Assembly: GCF_010672455.1 (NCBI RefSeq)
Contig: NZ_JAAHGO010000061.1
Span: forward strand, 1-53,954
DNA from: Okeania sp. SIO2C9
GTDB taxonomy: Bacteria > Cyanobacteriota > Cyanobacteriia > Cyanobacteriales > Microcoleaceae
Length of the DNA: 53,954 nt
Direction: 5' to 3'
Numbering within the stretch: the first letter of the stretch is position 1; each line of letters starts with the position of its first letter. The notes beneath the pieces were generated by a model that saw only the letters and a program-made list of their open reading frames with translations, searched no databases and was not told the DNA's origin. The translations under genes were made by a program, and so were the position numbers. Below, in pieces: positions 1 to 9,581 of the stretch.

Positions 1-260
1 GGTAAAGGAAGTGTGGGGAGATGGGGACCCACCCGCGCACCCCTCCGGTGGAGGGGAATGTGGGGAGATGGGGAGTGTGGGAAAAATTAAAAAATATATA
101 TCCTCACCATTACCATGCAGGACTACCCAATATTTAATCTTCCCTACTCCCCTACTTTCCCACTCCCCCACTCCCCATCTCCCCATCTCCCCATCTCCCC
201 ATCTCCCCATCTCCCCACACTTCCCCCACTCCCTATCAATTATTCTAAGCGTGACAATAA
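1..260. repeat. Low-complexity purine/pyrimidine repeats, no gene
   Basis: The first 260 bases are short iterations: GGGGAGATGG-type runs on the left and their complement, CCCCATCTCC repeated about five times, at 175-215. An open frame crosses it, but its predicted peptide is only Ser/Pro/His repetition and I do not regard it as coding. From 261 to 418 there is nothing further except a copy of the dispersed ATGCTACCGGATTTGATATTAG-type repeat near 325-345, here with ATACTACC. Confidence 0.6.
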
Positions 261-418
261 ATTGACCCTGCCTCCTGCGAGGGGTTAGGGGTGAGTCCCC
301 GCACTCTTGATCTAATTACACCAATACTACCGGATTTGATATTAGTCTCCTGAGTCGGATAGGAAGACTTGTCAAAAATTATATTTTATAATTTTCAATT
401 TTAAGTTCGATCTTTTAG

Positions 419-3400
419 TTAATTAATAATTATATCACCTACATAAGGAATCACCTGATTTCTACCTTTTTCTTTTGCTTGATAAAGTGCTCGATCTGCT
501 CCTGCAATTAAACTTTGATAAGTGGCTTCAGGAAATGGGATAATACTAGATACTCCTAAACTTAGAGTAACTTGTTTATATATTGGTGAATTTCGATGGG
601 GAATCTGTAATTTATATACTTGCTGTTGAACTATATTGGCAAGATGAATTGCTCCTTCTAGATTAGTATTAGATAAGATAATAGCAAATTCTTCTCCTCC
701 ATAACGAGCTACTAAATCTGTGGGGCGTTTGACTACTTTCGAGATAGCTTTTGCTACTTGCTGAAGACACTCATCACCTTGTTGATGTCCATAGGTATCA
801 TTATATTTTTTAAAAAAGTCTATATCGCACATGATTAAAGATAATGGTTTTTTCTCTCGCCCCATACGTAACCATTCTTTCTCTAAATATCGATCAAAAC
901 AACGTCGATTAGCTATTTTTGTTAATCCATCTAATGTAGCAAGTTGATATAATTCTTGATTAGCATTTTGCAGTTGCTGATAGAGTTGTGATTGTTGAAT
1001 AGCAATTTCTAGTTGAATTCTTAATTGGTCTAATAAATTGATTTCCCATTGTTCCCACTGGCGTTTATTGCTACAGTTATGAGCAACTAAGACTCCCCAA
1101 AATGTATCATCTTTACTATAATTAGCTCTAACAACTAAACTTTTTTCTTGAATATTATTAGTTGTAGATTTTTGGATAAAGATTGGCATAATTAAGAAAG
1201 CTTTAATTTGGAAAAAATCTAATAAATTAGTAGAAGATAGTTTCACTGTAGATTGATAAATATCTGTAACTGCTATAATTTTATCTGATTTTTTTTCTTG
1301 TATAAGCTGTTGAGTTGTAATTATATAATCATTAATTTCCCAATCTAACATTGAGGGTTTCCCTGGAGCTAAAGATTCTGCTAAAACAAGAATAGATTTA
1401 TCTAACATTTTACGTTGAATAATTACTCGCTCTACCTGTAAAATATTTCGCACTTCATCTACAGCCTTTTGCAGAATTTCTGATAAGTTTAAAGACTGGC
1501 GAATACGTTCTGTTATTTTACGAATAAGTTGTTCTTGTTGAGTCTGTCTTTGTAAATAGTCTTCTACTTGTTTACGTTCTGTAATATCGGTGTAGGAACC
1601 TACCATTCGCAATGGGTTTTCTTCTTCATCCCAAAGTGCTTGACCTCTATCTAAAATCCATTTATATGTATTATCTTTACATCGGATACGATATTCAGTA
1701 GTAAAGTACGGTGTTTTCCGATTAAGATGTTCTTGAATAGACTGTATTACTAAATTAATATCATCAGGATGGATACGATTTTTCCAATCATCTACATGAT
1801 TAAAAATCTCCGTTTCTGTATAACCTAAAATTTCTTGGCAACGGGTTGAATAAAAACATTCATTAGTTTTAATCTTCCAATCCCATATACCATCATTATT
1901 ACCGCGCAACGCTAATTCCCAACGTTCTTCACTTTTTTTTAAATCTAATTCCATTTGTTTACGCTGAGTAATATCTTTAATCAAGCCAATTAAATATTTT
2001 GGTTCTTGGGAAGTTTTGATTAAAGATATATTCAAATATGACCAAATAATTTTACCTTTTTTGTGAATTAAACGGTTATCAGTTGCATAATTTTGTATTT
2101 TTTCTGCCATAAGATATCGTAAATTTATTTCATAATCTTGCCGTTCTTCTGAGTAAATAATATCCATCAAATTTAACTTTGATAAATCGGCATTACTATA
2201 TCCTAAAATATTCCTAAATGCTTGATTAAATCGGAATATTTTTCCTGATAAGGTAGCAAAAAATATTCCCATTAAAGTCTGTTCAAAAGTCGCACGAAAT
2301 TTTTCTTCACTTTCTTTTATTACTGCTTCAGCTAAAACATAGGAAGTGATATCTTGAAAAATTACTTGATAAAATTTTTCATCATTCTCTAAGTGAATAA
2401 TTTTATAAATAATATTTATCCAAAGCCAATTGCCGTCTTTCCTCAAAGCCAGAATATTTGGTATAATATTTTTGCCTTTTTTTGCTGTTTCCAGTATTGT
2501 CGCTATTACTTTTTGGTGTATTTCTGGTGGATGGATTTCTTTGGTGTGCATTCGCATAAATTCTTCTCTCTGATAACCCAATATTTCTGTGGCTTTATAG
2601 TTAGCTTCTATAATCTTTCCCTGTAAATCAGCAATTAAAATTGCCTCACCCGCATCTTGCATAAATGCACGGTACTTAAGCTCTGAATTTTTTAATTTTT
2701 TTTCAGTTCTTTTGCATTCTGTTATATCAACATAAGTTGTAATAATTATGTCACTTAAACTTGATATAAAAGTAGATGTCACACTAAGCCAAATTACTTC
2801 TTGACTGTCTTGAATTACCCCCATTTGTAAATTTTCAACAGTGCCTTTTTTTCTAGAAGCTACAATCCAAGCATATTCTTCTTTTGGCATATATGTGCCA
2901 TCATCTCTAATTATTTTCCACTCTGATTTAGTCGCTTTGATTGACTTCATTTCCTGCCATTGCCAACTAAAAATCTGCTTTGCTTTGCGGTTAATTTCAA
3001 TAATATTACCTATATTATCTGTAATAAAAAATCCTATTTGTAAAAGATTTAATACAGTTTTAGACTCTAGCAAACCTCGATGGATATTTCGTTTAATTTG
3101 AGTCAAAGATTGAAAAATATCTTGATTAATCCAGAATTTTTTTGAGGAAATGGTTGAAATTTTATTAAAATAATCAGTTTGTGAAACCCATGCTTTTTGT
3201 CTATTTTGATCGATTCTATATAAATTATCTAATTCAATAAAATGATGTTCAAGTATTTGCTTTTCCAGGTCTCGAGCGAGATATGGAAGTTGAGAATTAT
3301 AGCTTTCTATCAGACTACGATTGAAAAGTGAAATAGGAGATTTTTTTGTACTATCATTTTGTACAATTTCTTGAAAGATTGATATTTTATCATTAGTTAT

Positions 3401-3787
3401 ATCTGTTGAAATACCATCGATCCTAATCATATCTCCGCAATCGTTACAAACAAGTTTAGCTCGAACATCTAACCATCTAATTTCTTGTTCAGAACTAGAA
3501 GAGTAACGAAGGATTCGATATTGTAGTTTTAATAATTTATTTGAGCTAATAATAGCTATAGAATCTTCTACTTTTTGCCGGTCTTCAGGATAAATTACTT
3601 CTAGCCAGGAGAGAGGATTTATTAATAAATCAGATACTGGTTTTCCGTAGATTATTTCAGCACTATCACTAAGGTAAAGAATATTTTTTGTTAATGGTTC
3701 AACTGACCATAATACACTTTCGATAGACTTGATAATATCTTGGCATATTTCCTGACTACTTACACTATATTGATGAGAATTATTCAT
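419..3787 (-). CDS. Multi-PAS/GAF diguanylate cyclase (GGDEF)
   Basis: Predicted 1122-residue cytosolic enzyme making cyclic di-GMP from two GTP. Reading from the N terminus there are about five PAS-type modules (roughly residues 25-135, 245-360, 370-490, 495-615 and 625-745). Several end in the DITxRKQ-type linker typical of PAS/PAC repeats. A GAF-like region follows (about 755-930), then a C-terminal GGDEF domain (about 950-1118). The active-site motif is GGEEF at 1030-1034, and an RPTD inhibitory-site motif lies five residues before it, so the cyclase looks active and product-inhibited. No EAL domain and no membrane segment are visible. The gene is monocistronic, with repeat-rich spacers on both sides. 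The ligand sensed by the PAS/GAF array cannot be told from sequence. The family call is firm. Confidence 0.95.
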   Translation of the reverse strand: MNNSHQYSVSSQEICQDIIKSIESVLWSVEPLTKNILYLSDSAEIIYGKPVSDLLINPLSWLEVIYPEDRQKVEDSIAIISSNKLLKLQYRILRYSSSSEQEIRWLDVRAKLVCNDCGDMIRIDGISTDITNDKISIFQEIVQNDSTKKSPISLFNRSLIESYNSQLPYLARDLEKQILEHHFIELDNLYRIDQNRQKAWVSQTDYFNKISTISSKKFWINQDIFQSLTQIKRNIHRGLLESKTVLNLLQIGFFITDNIGNIIEINRKAKQIFSWQWQEMKSIKATKSEWKIIRDDGTYMPKEEYAWIVASRKKGTVENLQMGVIQDSQEVIWLSVTSTFISSLSDIIITTYVDITECKRTEKKLKNSELKYRAFMQDAGEAILIADLQGKIIEANYKATEILGYQREEFMRMHTKEIHPPEIHQKVIATILETAKKGKNIIPNILALRKDGNWLWINIIYKIIHLENDEKFYQVIFQDITSYVLAEAVIKESEEKFRATFEQTLMGIFFATLSGKIFRFNQAFRNILGYSNADLSKLNLMDIIYSEERQDYEINLRYLMAEKIQNYATDNRLIHKKGKIIWSYLNISLIKTSQEPKYLIGLIKDITQRKQMELDLKKSEERWELALRGNNDGIWDWKIKTNECFYSTRCQEILGYTETEIFNHVDDWKNRIHPDDINLVIQSIQEHLNRKTPYFTTEYRIRCKDNTYKWILDRGQALWDEEENPLRMVGSYTDITERKQVEDYLQRQTQQEQLIRKITERIRQSLNLSEILQKAVDEVRNILQVERVIIQRKMLDKSILVLAESLAPGKPSMLDWEINDYIITTQQLIQEKKSDKIIAVTDIYQSTVKLSSTNLLDFFQIKAFLIMPIFIQKSTTNNIQEKSLVVRANYSKDDTFWGVLVAHNCSNKRQWEQWEINLLDQLRIQLEIAIQQSQLYQQLQNANQELYQLATLDGLTKIANRRCFDRYLEKEWLRMGREKKPLSLIMCDIDFFKKYNDTYGHQQGDECLQQVAKAISKVVKRPTDLVARYGGEEFAIILSNTNLEGAIHLANIVQQQVYKLQIPHRNSPIYKQVTLSLGVSSIIPFPEATYQSLIAGADRALYQAKEKGRNQVIPYVGDIIIN

Positions 3788-4221
3788 AGCCTAACCACCA
3801 GATTTATATAGGAAGTTTAAATTTTAAAGTTGACCTAAACAGAACTTAATAAGAATGAAACTTTTCATGGGAACCTTGACTAATATCAGTCACTTTTAGC
3901 CATATTCATTTATACAATTTCACAACTAAGTATCAGGTAATTTTAATTTCTAATTATTTCCCATAAATCATATAAATGGCTTAAGTAGTCTTTCTTATTT
4001 TTTTCAAATAACTTTAGTAATAATAATTTTATCAGCTGTCATAAATTTAAAATACTTTTTAGAGGGTTTGAAGGCTAATACTATTAGTATATAAATCGAA
4101 TTTAAAAGTCACAAATTCAGGAGAAATAAATATCTGAATTAAATAGCTGTCCTATTTGAGTTATGAGATTTTACTGACAGGATGTATAGAAAAATTTTAG
4201 ATTTTACGCATATTTTTGTAT

Positions 4222-4704
4222 GTATAGCGCTGTGCGCAGGCAACAGCTCCGGAAGGCAACAGCGGTCAGAACCCGCGACGACGCCAGCTTGCTTGCGGAA
4301 TGCTGACTCCTGTGAGGCAATAGGGGGAATAAAAGCTGTTTGCGCAGCATCTCCGTTGGAATAATATAAGACTTTTAGCTATTGGACACCTCCTGTGATT
4401 TGTAAATATGCCAGCGCACATTGCTATATAGAAATCCGGAATAATTTATGAGAATTTTATTACTTCGTGATTCCCTCACAGAAGTGCGCGTTCCCTCTCT
4501 TGGTCGATGGTCGGCCAGCGAGGAGACCCGAAGAGTGACAGAGGAGCTGCCTCTTACAGAGGAGCTTTCCTATCGGAATGCTGCGCAAACGCTAACGCTA
4601 ACGCTTTTCATGTTGCGGAGCAAAACGCCATCCCACCCTACGGGAAGCTGCGCTAACGACCGCTTGCATCTAACGCCGACGCGGGGTCACACCGCTATTT
4701 CCTA
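4222..4704. repeat. GC-rich mosaic of short interspersed repeats
   Basis: Two GC-rich islands (about 4222-4345 and 4478-4704) sit in the very AT-rich spacer between the cyclase gene and the IS701-type element. They are patchworks of short motifs found elsewhere in the window: GGAATGCTGCGCAAAC (4575, 5094, 53301 and, inverted, near 23612), CTCTTACAGAGGAGC (like 15965), and GGCAACAGCTCCGGAAGGCA (4230, 23349). Open frames run through them, but composition and content argue against coding. The rest of 3788-4744 is AT-rich and I see nothing else in it. Confidence 0.55.
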
Positions 4705-4744
4705 AAATCTACAATATCTCACAACTCAAATAAGATTGCTATAT

Positions 4745-6117
4745 CAGGACTTACGCAAAGACACTATATATAGCGTATAGTAAGTAGAGCGATCGCTTAC
4801 CATTACTGGTTTTGTCCCCATCAAAAATTAATAGGACTTAATGCTTAGGTATAGTTGATTTTTACAAGTATAGCTCAATGTAAATAAATCTTGCCAAAAA
4901 ACTCTAACTATTCTCTAATAGTGTGATTATTGGTTTGAGTTAATAATATGAATTTCAACTATGTTGATTATTGTCAATATTTACTTAATTCTCATACAAA
5001 TTATACCATTACAAATTTAGCGAACAATATAGAAAAAGTTAGCGATGATACAATAAATCGTTATTTAAAAGTTAAAGACTTGAGTTTCCTATCGGAATGC
5101 TGCGCAAACACAAGATTTATGGCGAAATGCGAAAGGATAAATTGTCAAAAGCCTAGAGAGATACCTAATTTTTGATGATACAGTTATTAATAAAAAATAT
5201 GCCATAAAAATTGAACTTGTGCGACGACAATACAGTGGTAATGAACATCAGGTAACTCTGGGTATAGGAATAGTTAATTGCATCTATTTTAATCCTAAAA
5301 GTGAACATTTTTGGATAATAGATTATCGTATATATTATTTCAGATAACGATCAAAAAACTAAAATAGATAATGTTGAATAAATGATATTTGATGTGGTAA
5401 ATAAGAATAAATTACCATTGAAAACTGTATTGATGGAGAGCTTTTATGCAATGCCAAGATTAATGGCATTGATAGATAATTTAGGAAAAATTTATTATTT
5501 TTAATTAAAAATGAATCGTTTAGTAGATGATACTGGAGGTGTATAAAAATCTAAAAATATTTCTGCATTAAGTTGGAATCAATCAGAAAAAAGAGCGGGT
5601 AAAATAATAAAAATAAAAGGTTTTCTAAGGGATAAAAAAAATCAAGCTATTCTGGGTTACTATTTCTGCAAATAGGAAAGAATACATTGTTACTAATGAC
5701 TTAAGTCAATTTTCTAAAGATGGTGTATAATTTGAGTCAAAAACAAATAGGAAAATCGAAGAATTTCATAGATAAATCAAGCAGTTAACGGGAATAGAGT
5801 TTTGCCAGTGTCGTCGAGAAAAAATTCAAAAAAATCATATTGCTTGTGCCATGTTAGTCTGGAATAATTTAAAAAAAATGGTCTACATTATGGGGAAAAC
5901 TATTTATCAACTCAAACATCAATTATTATCTAAATATCTAGTATCTGAACTCAAACATACTGCAATTAAAATGACAGTTATTTAAGTTTTTATGGATATA
6001 GATAGTATCAGAAATACTGGGCGATCGCTCTCTAAGAATCATAGCGTTAGCGGAGCTTTGCGTCAGCAATCGCTCTACTTGCTATGGGCTATATATAGTG
6101 TCTTTGCGTAAGTCCTG
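4745..6117 (+). mobile_element. Degenerate IS701-type insertion sequence
   Basis: Bounded by a near-perfect inverted repeat of about 30 bp. The left end begins CAGGACTTACGCAAAGACAC at 4745; the right end is its complement, finishing at 6117. Between the ends lies one broken transposase gene. The same outer motif (AGGACTTACGCA) bounds the approximately 88-bp miniature elements at 21681, 22972, 26598 and 39956, so this element is the likely source of their ends. Flanks on both sides are TATA-rich, which blurs the target duplication. At 5999-6080 the right part also carries HIP1-rich repeat sequence not expected in a minimal IS. Confidence 0.75.
4948..5985 (+). pseudogene. IS701-family transposase, broken
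   Basis: The N-terminal part reads MNFNYVDYCQYLLNS followed by TITNLA and DDTINRYL, matching the start of cyanobacterial IS701-family (DDE) transposases as I recall them. Past residue 45 the frame is lost. Later pieces of the same protein can be read in shifting frames: VRRQYSGNEHQV near 5221, a region around 5420-5520 with GKIYYF-like sequence, and near the end a segment with QLTGIEFCQCRREKIQKNHI and a C terminus in ATAIKMTVI-like residues. There are several frameshifts and stops. A 25-bp interspersed repeat (5085-5109) is inserted near codon 47, identical to 4566-4590. It cannot make an active transposase. Confidence 0.8.
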
Positions 6118-7496
6118 TATATATACTAATTAGGAATGATTGATAAAAATTTTATTGCTTCGGTGTTTCACATTCCCTATTTCCTATTTCCAGTTAAGAG
6201 TTTCCTAAAAGTCTAGGAGACCTAAAAACTCAAATAAGATTGTTATATCATGTCCGGATAATTAGTGATCAAAAAAAATTCTCCTTTTCCTCCTCTTTAT
6301 TCTTTATTCTTGCTTCTTGCTTCTTTATTCTTCCTTCTTTATTCCCTCCTGACTCCTAAGAAATAATCTAGTTATTTGTACCAAATATTTATCAAATTGG
6401 TATTATATCAAATCCGTTGGCTTCGGAGTAATATAATTCTGTTGATAGTCATGCAATCGGTAAGGGCGAATGGCCATTCGCCCCTACAGTATAGACTCTT
6501 ATCTTTAAAGACTGAATAACACCGATGCTACCGGATTTGATATTAGAGAATTTTCCGAAACAGGGAAAGATTAAAATTAAGCTGTACAAATCAATTTCCT
6601 TGAAGAAGGAAGAAGGAAGAAGGAAAAGTGGATGGGGATAGTCAATGACCTGCCACTTTGTGTCTTATAACGCCAACAAGTTTGTAAACACCATGTAGAT
6701 GGTGGGGTATTATACCAATTTCATAAAATATTGCTACAGTCTCAACACGGGCAACAGGCAACAGGGAAAGAAAAACTGGATAAAAAAGGGGAAAAAATGC
6801 TTAACTTTGAAATTTGATGGATATATACAATTTTTAATTGTAGCAATAAATCACAAATTAAGATGTAACTACCTTTTTTGAATTTGGTATTAAACCCAAA
6901 AGAAAAAGATAAATGCTTACAGCTTCCTTGAAGAAGGAAGAAGGAAGAAGGAAGAAGGAAAAAGTGGATGGGGATAGTCAACGACCTGCCACTTTGTGTC
7001 TTATAACGCCAACAAGTTTGTAAACACCGTGTAGATGGCGGGGTATTAAACCCAAAAGAAAAAGATAAATGCTTACAGCGCTTTTCATTTAAGTAGACTA
7101 CAAAATTATTTTTGCGCGCGGGAGCTAAGGAGCAAGGAGCAGGGAATAGGGGATAGAAAAATGGGTAGTGCGTCAAGGAAGTGTGGGGAGGGTGGGGAGT
7201 GTGGGGAGTGTGGGGAGTGTGGGGAGAGCTGAGAAAGAAAGTAGGAGGAATAATTGTTGGGTGTATATTTATTGTGCTTGTCTTGATGCCGTCCTAACTT
7301 TTTGGTCCAACAAGCTTAACAACTCGCACTTTTTTCGCGACAAAAATACGCTCAACCTTATATATATCAGTGCTGAGTGATTACCAACCCCCTGCCCTAC
7401 TTACTTATCCCACACTTTGGTAATGCACAACCGAAAAATGCTTTAGCCACTTTAGTTTATCTATGTGAAAACCGCTATAATTGCAAACCACAAAAA
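6118..7496. repeat. Gene-free repeat region with 120-bp direct repeat
   Basis: No convincing gene. It holds a direct repeat of about 120 bp at 6594-6712 and 6926-7049, containing AAGAAGG microsatellite followed by a unique-looking block with GACCTGCCACTTTGTGTC. A 31-bp block starting AAACCCAAAAGAAAAAG occurs at 6893 and again at 7049. Other items are the palindrome GGGCGAATGGCCATTCGCCC at 6468, the ATGTCCGGATAATTAG motif at 6250, a GGGGAGTGTG microsatellite at 7180-7225, and a pair of ends (TACAGCGCTTTTCA at 7075, TGAAAACCGCTATAAT at 7465) that may bound an insertion. Confidence 0.55.
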
Positions 7497-9149
7497 CTAT
7501 TTTTTAACTGAGAATTTTACAGTAAATATACTGCCTCGATCTAACTTTGAATAAACTTGAATAGTTCCTCCCATTCCTTCTACCAAAGTTTTAACAATAG
7601 ATAAACCTAAACCAGCTCCACCAGAACGATTTCTAGCTTCATCCGCTCGATAAAAACGTTCAAAAATCTTAGCTTGTTGTGATAAAGAAATACCCTGACC
7701 TTTGTCACATACCTGAACGATCGCTTCACCACTTTCTTGACACAAATTTAAAATTATAGGAGAATCTTCACCAGAATATTTAACAGCATTATCAATTAAA
7801 TTTAGTAAAACCTGTTTCAGGCGATTGCGGTCTACCATGACTTCAATTAACGATAAATTTATAGTTTTATCAATCTTATATTGTGATTTACCGACAATAT
7901 TTTTTGATTTTAAACTTAATTTACTAGCAATATAATTATTGTTTATCTTTTGCTCTGAACTTAGTTTTTTAGAGTTGTCAATCTGGGTAGAGACTAGATT
8001 ATTTTTTTCTGTAATAATTGAATTTTTATTATCACTAAATATTTGCTCTAAATTAACAACATTACTTCCATTGCCAAACCTCAGAATAATTTCTCGATCG
8101 CTAAATTGTTTAGCCATTTCTACTACTTCTGCTACCAAATCATTCAGTACAACTGCTTCTAAATGAAAATGAATTTGGCCACTATCTGCTCTTGCCAACT
8201 CCAGCAAATCTTTCAATAACTCAATAGTGCGTTGTGCTTCCCCAGAAGCTATCGAAATAGCCTCTTTCTGAGTCTCTGTTAAATTATTACCCCTTCTCAA
8301 AAGACTCTGAAGATAACCAGAAACAATAGTCAAAGGAGTTCTTAACTCATGAGAAACATTACTCACAAACTGTCTTTGCTGTTCCCAAGAATCAGACAAC
8401 CGGCCCAACATAGTATCTAAAGTTCTCGCCAACTCCTTTACTTCACTAGGAGCGCGTTCTAAATAAACTGTTGCTCGATCCAGAATATCGGCATTAACAT
8501 TATCAGCAAGTTGACTAATATGACGCAGAGGCATGAGAGAACGTTGAATATAGACAGTTATAGCAAGTGTTACTCCAATTATTGCCAAAATACTCGCAAC
8601 ACTTAAACTCATCACCATCGTCACTAGCATCTTTTGATCGCGGGAAATGTCTAGAGCGATATAGAGTTTACCAACATTCATCCCATTAACTGTTAACGGA
8701 CCACCACATAACACAAAATAGCGTCCATTTATTGGATATACTAAAGGTTTTGAGGGCATTTCAGCTAAAGATTTTAAAACAAAGTGGTCACTGTCACTCT
8801 GGAAATTTTGTGATTGAACTATCACAGTACCTTGCTGATTTTTGACCCAAATAAATACATTGGCCAATGTTAAATTATCAATAGCTTTTTGTAAACTTTT
8901 CTTGACGTACCACGTTTCACTGTACATTTCAACATCTCTGGGAAAACGTTCAGCTATCTGCTCAATGTTATGCTTATGAGTGACGATCAATAATTGCTGC
9001 ATCTTCCAACTTGTCCACAAGGCTACACTCCCTAGTCCTAATACTGAAAATAATGCAATACCTAATGTTAGACGTGTTTGCAAAGAAGATGGATCGAGTT
9101 TCCACCGCTCTAATCTGGGATTTTTAGGCCATTTAGTGATAAATTTCAT
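7497..9149 (-). CDS. Membrane sensor histidine kinase (HAMP-HisKA-HATPase)
   Basis: A 550-residue transmembrane two-component sensor. The first membrane segment is about residues 28-48, then an extracytoplasmic sensing region of about 120 residues, a second segment (about 176-200), HAMP (about 200-255), and HisKA with the phosphoacceptor His267 in SHELRTP. The ATP domain shows the N box (QVLLNLIDNAVKYS), G1 (CDKGQGIS) and G2 (GAGLGLSIVKTL). An Asn/Ser/Lys-rich stretch of roughly 60 residues separates HisKA from the N box; this looks like an expansion of the ATP-domain front part. No response regulator is adjacent, so it is an orphan. It is divergent from the hybrid kinase at 9582. The start is supported by MKF preceding the basic region before the first membrane helix. 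Confidence 0.92.
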   Translation of the reverse strand: MKFITKWPKNPRLERWKLDPSSLQTRLTLGIALFSVLGLGSVALWTSWKMQQLLIVTHKHNIEQIAERFPRDVEMYSETWYVKKSLQKAIDNLTLANVFIWVKNQQGTVIVQSQNFQSDSDHFVLKSLAEMPSKPLVYPINGRYFVLCGGPLTVNGMNVGKLYIALDISRDQKMLVTMVMSLSVASILAIIGVTLAITVYIQRSLMPLRHISQLADNVNADILDRATVYLERAPSEVKELARTLDTMLGRLSDSWEQQRQFVSNVSHELRTPLTIVSGYLQSLLRRGNNLTETQKEAISIASGEAQRTIELLKDLLELARADSGQIHFHLEAVVLNDLVAEVVEMAKQFSDREIILRFGNGSNVVNLEQIFSDNKNSIITEKNNLVSTQIDNSKKLSSEQKINNNYIASKLSLKSKNIVGKSQYKIDKTINLSLIEVMVDRNRLKQVLLNLIDNAVKYSGEDSPIILNLCQESGEAIVQVCDKGQGISLSQQAKIFERFYRADEARNRSGGAGLGLSIVKTLVEGMGGTIQVYSKLDRGSIFTVKFSVKK

Positions 9150-9581
9150 CTTAAACTTAACTATGAGTAAAAAATATTTAAACTACAATTTTCATTAACT
9201 TAGCTACAGATCCTGAGAAAACCCTGATAATTTTGTGGAGATATTCATACCTTCTGCTATTTGAAATTGCTACGCTGTAATTAGGAAACTATTTCTAGGA
9301 AAGAAAATTTAAAGAACACTTTTAGACACAATTATGTCTAGGGTAGTAGCTATCAGGGAAAAGCAAATCACTAATTCATAATTCTTATGTTCTAATACCA
9401 AATTGATAAATGTTTGCTACAAATAACTTTCTAGGTATTAGGTGTTAGGTGGTAGGTGGTAGGTAAATTATTAATTATTTACTAGTCAGTTTATTTGTAA
9501 CATTCTTTTTTCAAAATGGTATAACAAGAGTTATCAGAATTTGTAGTGGTTTGCTGCATAGGAGCAATAGGGAAAAAGCCG
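9150..9581. other. Divergent spacer between two sensor kinases
   Basis: About 430 bp that must contain promoters for both kinases. It contains an AT-rich palindromic stretch and a GGTAGGTGGTAGGT microsatellite at 9440-9463. No confident promoter or regulator site can be assigned by eye. Confidence 0.3.

Noticed and set aside
4182-4705. Two open frames of 60 and 85 codons in GC-rich sequence
   Set aside because: They consist of short interspersed repeats found elsewhere in spacers and have no ribosome site or domain.
6699-7380. Three small open frames in the 6.7-7.4 kb spacer
   Set aside because: They overlap direct repeats and microsatellites and lack coding features.
9546-9581. GTG start extending the hybrid kinase by 12 codons
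   Set aside because: The ATG at 9582 begins a normal short basic segment before the first membrane helix; the extension VCCIGAIGKKP adds nothing typical.
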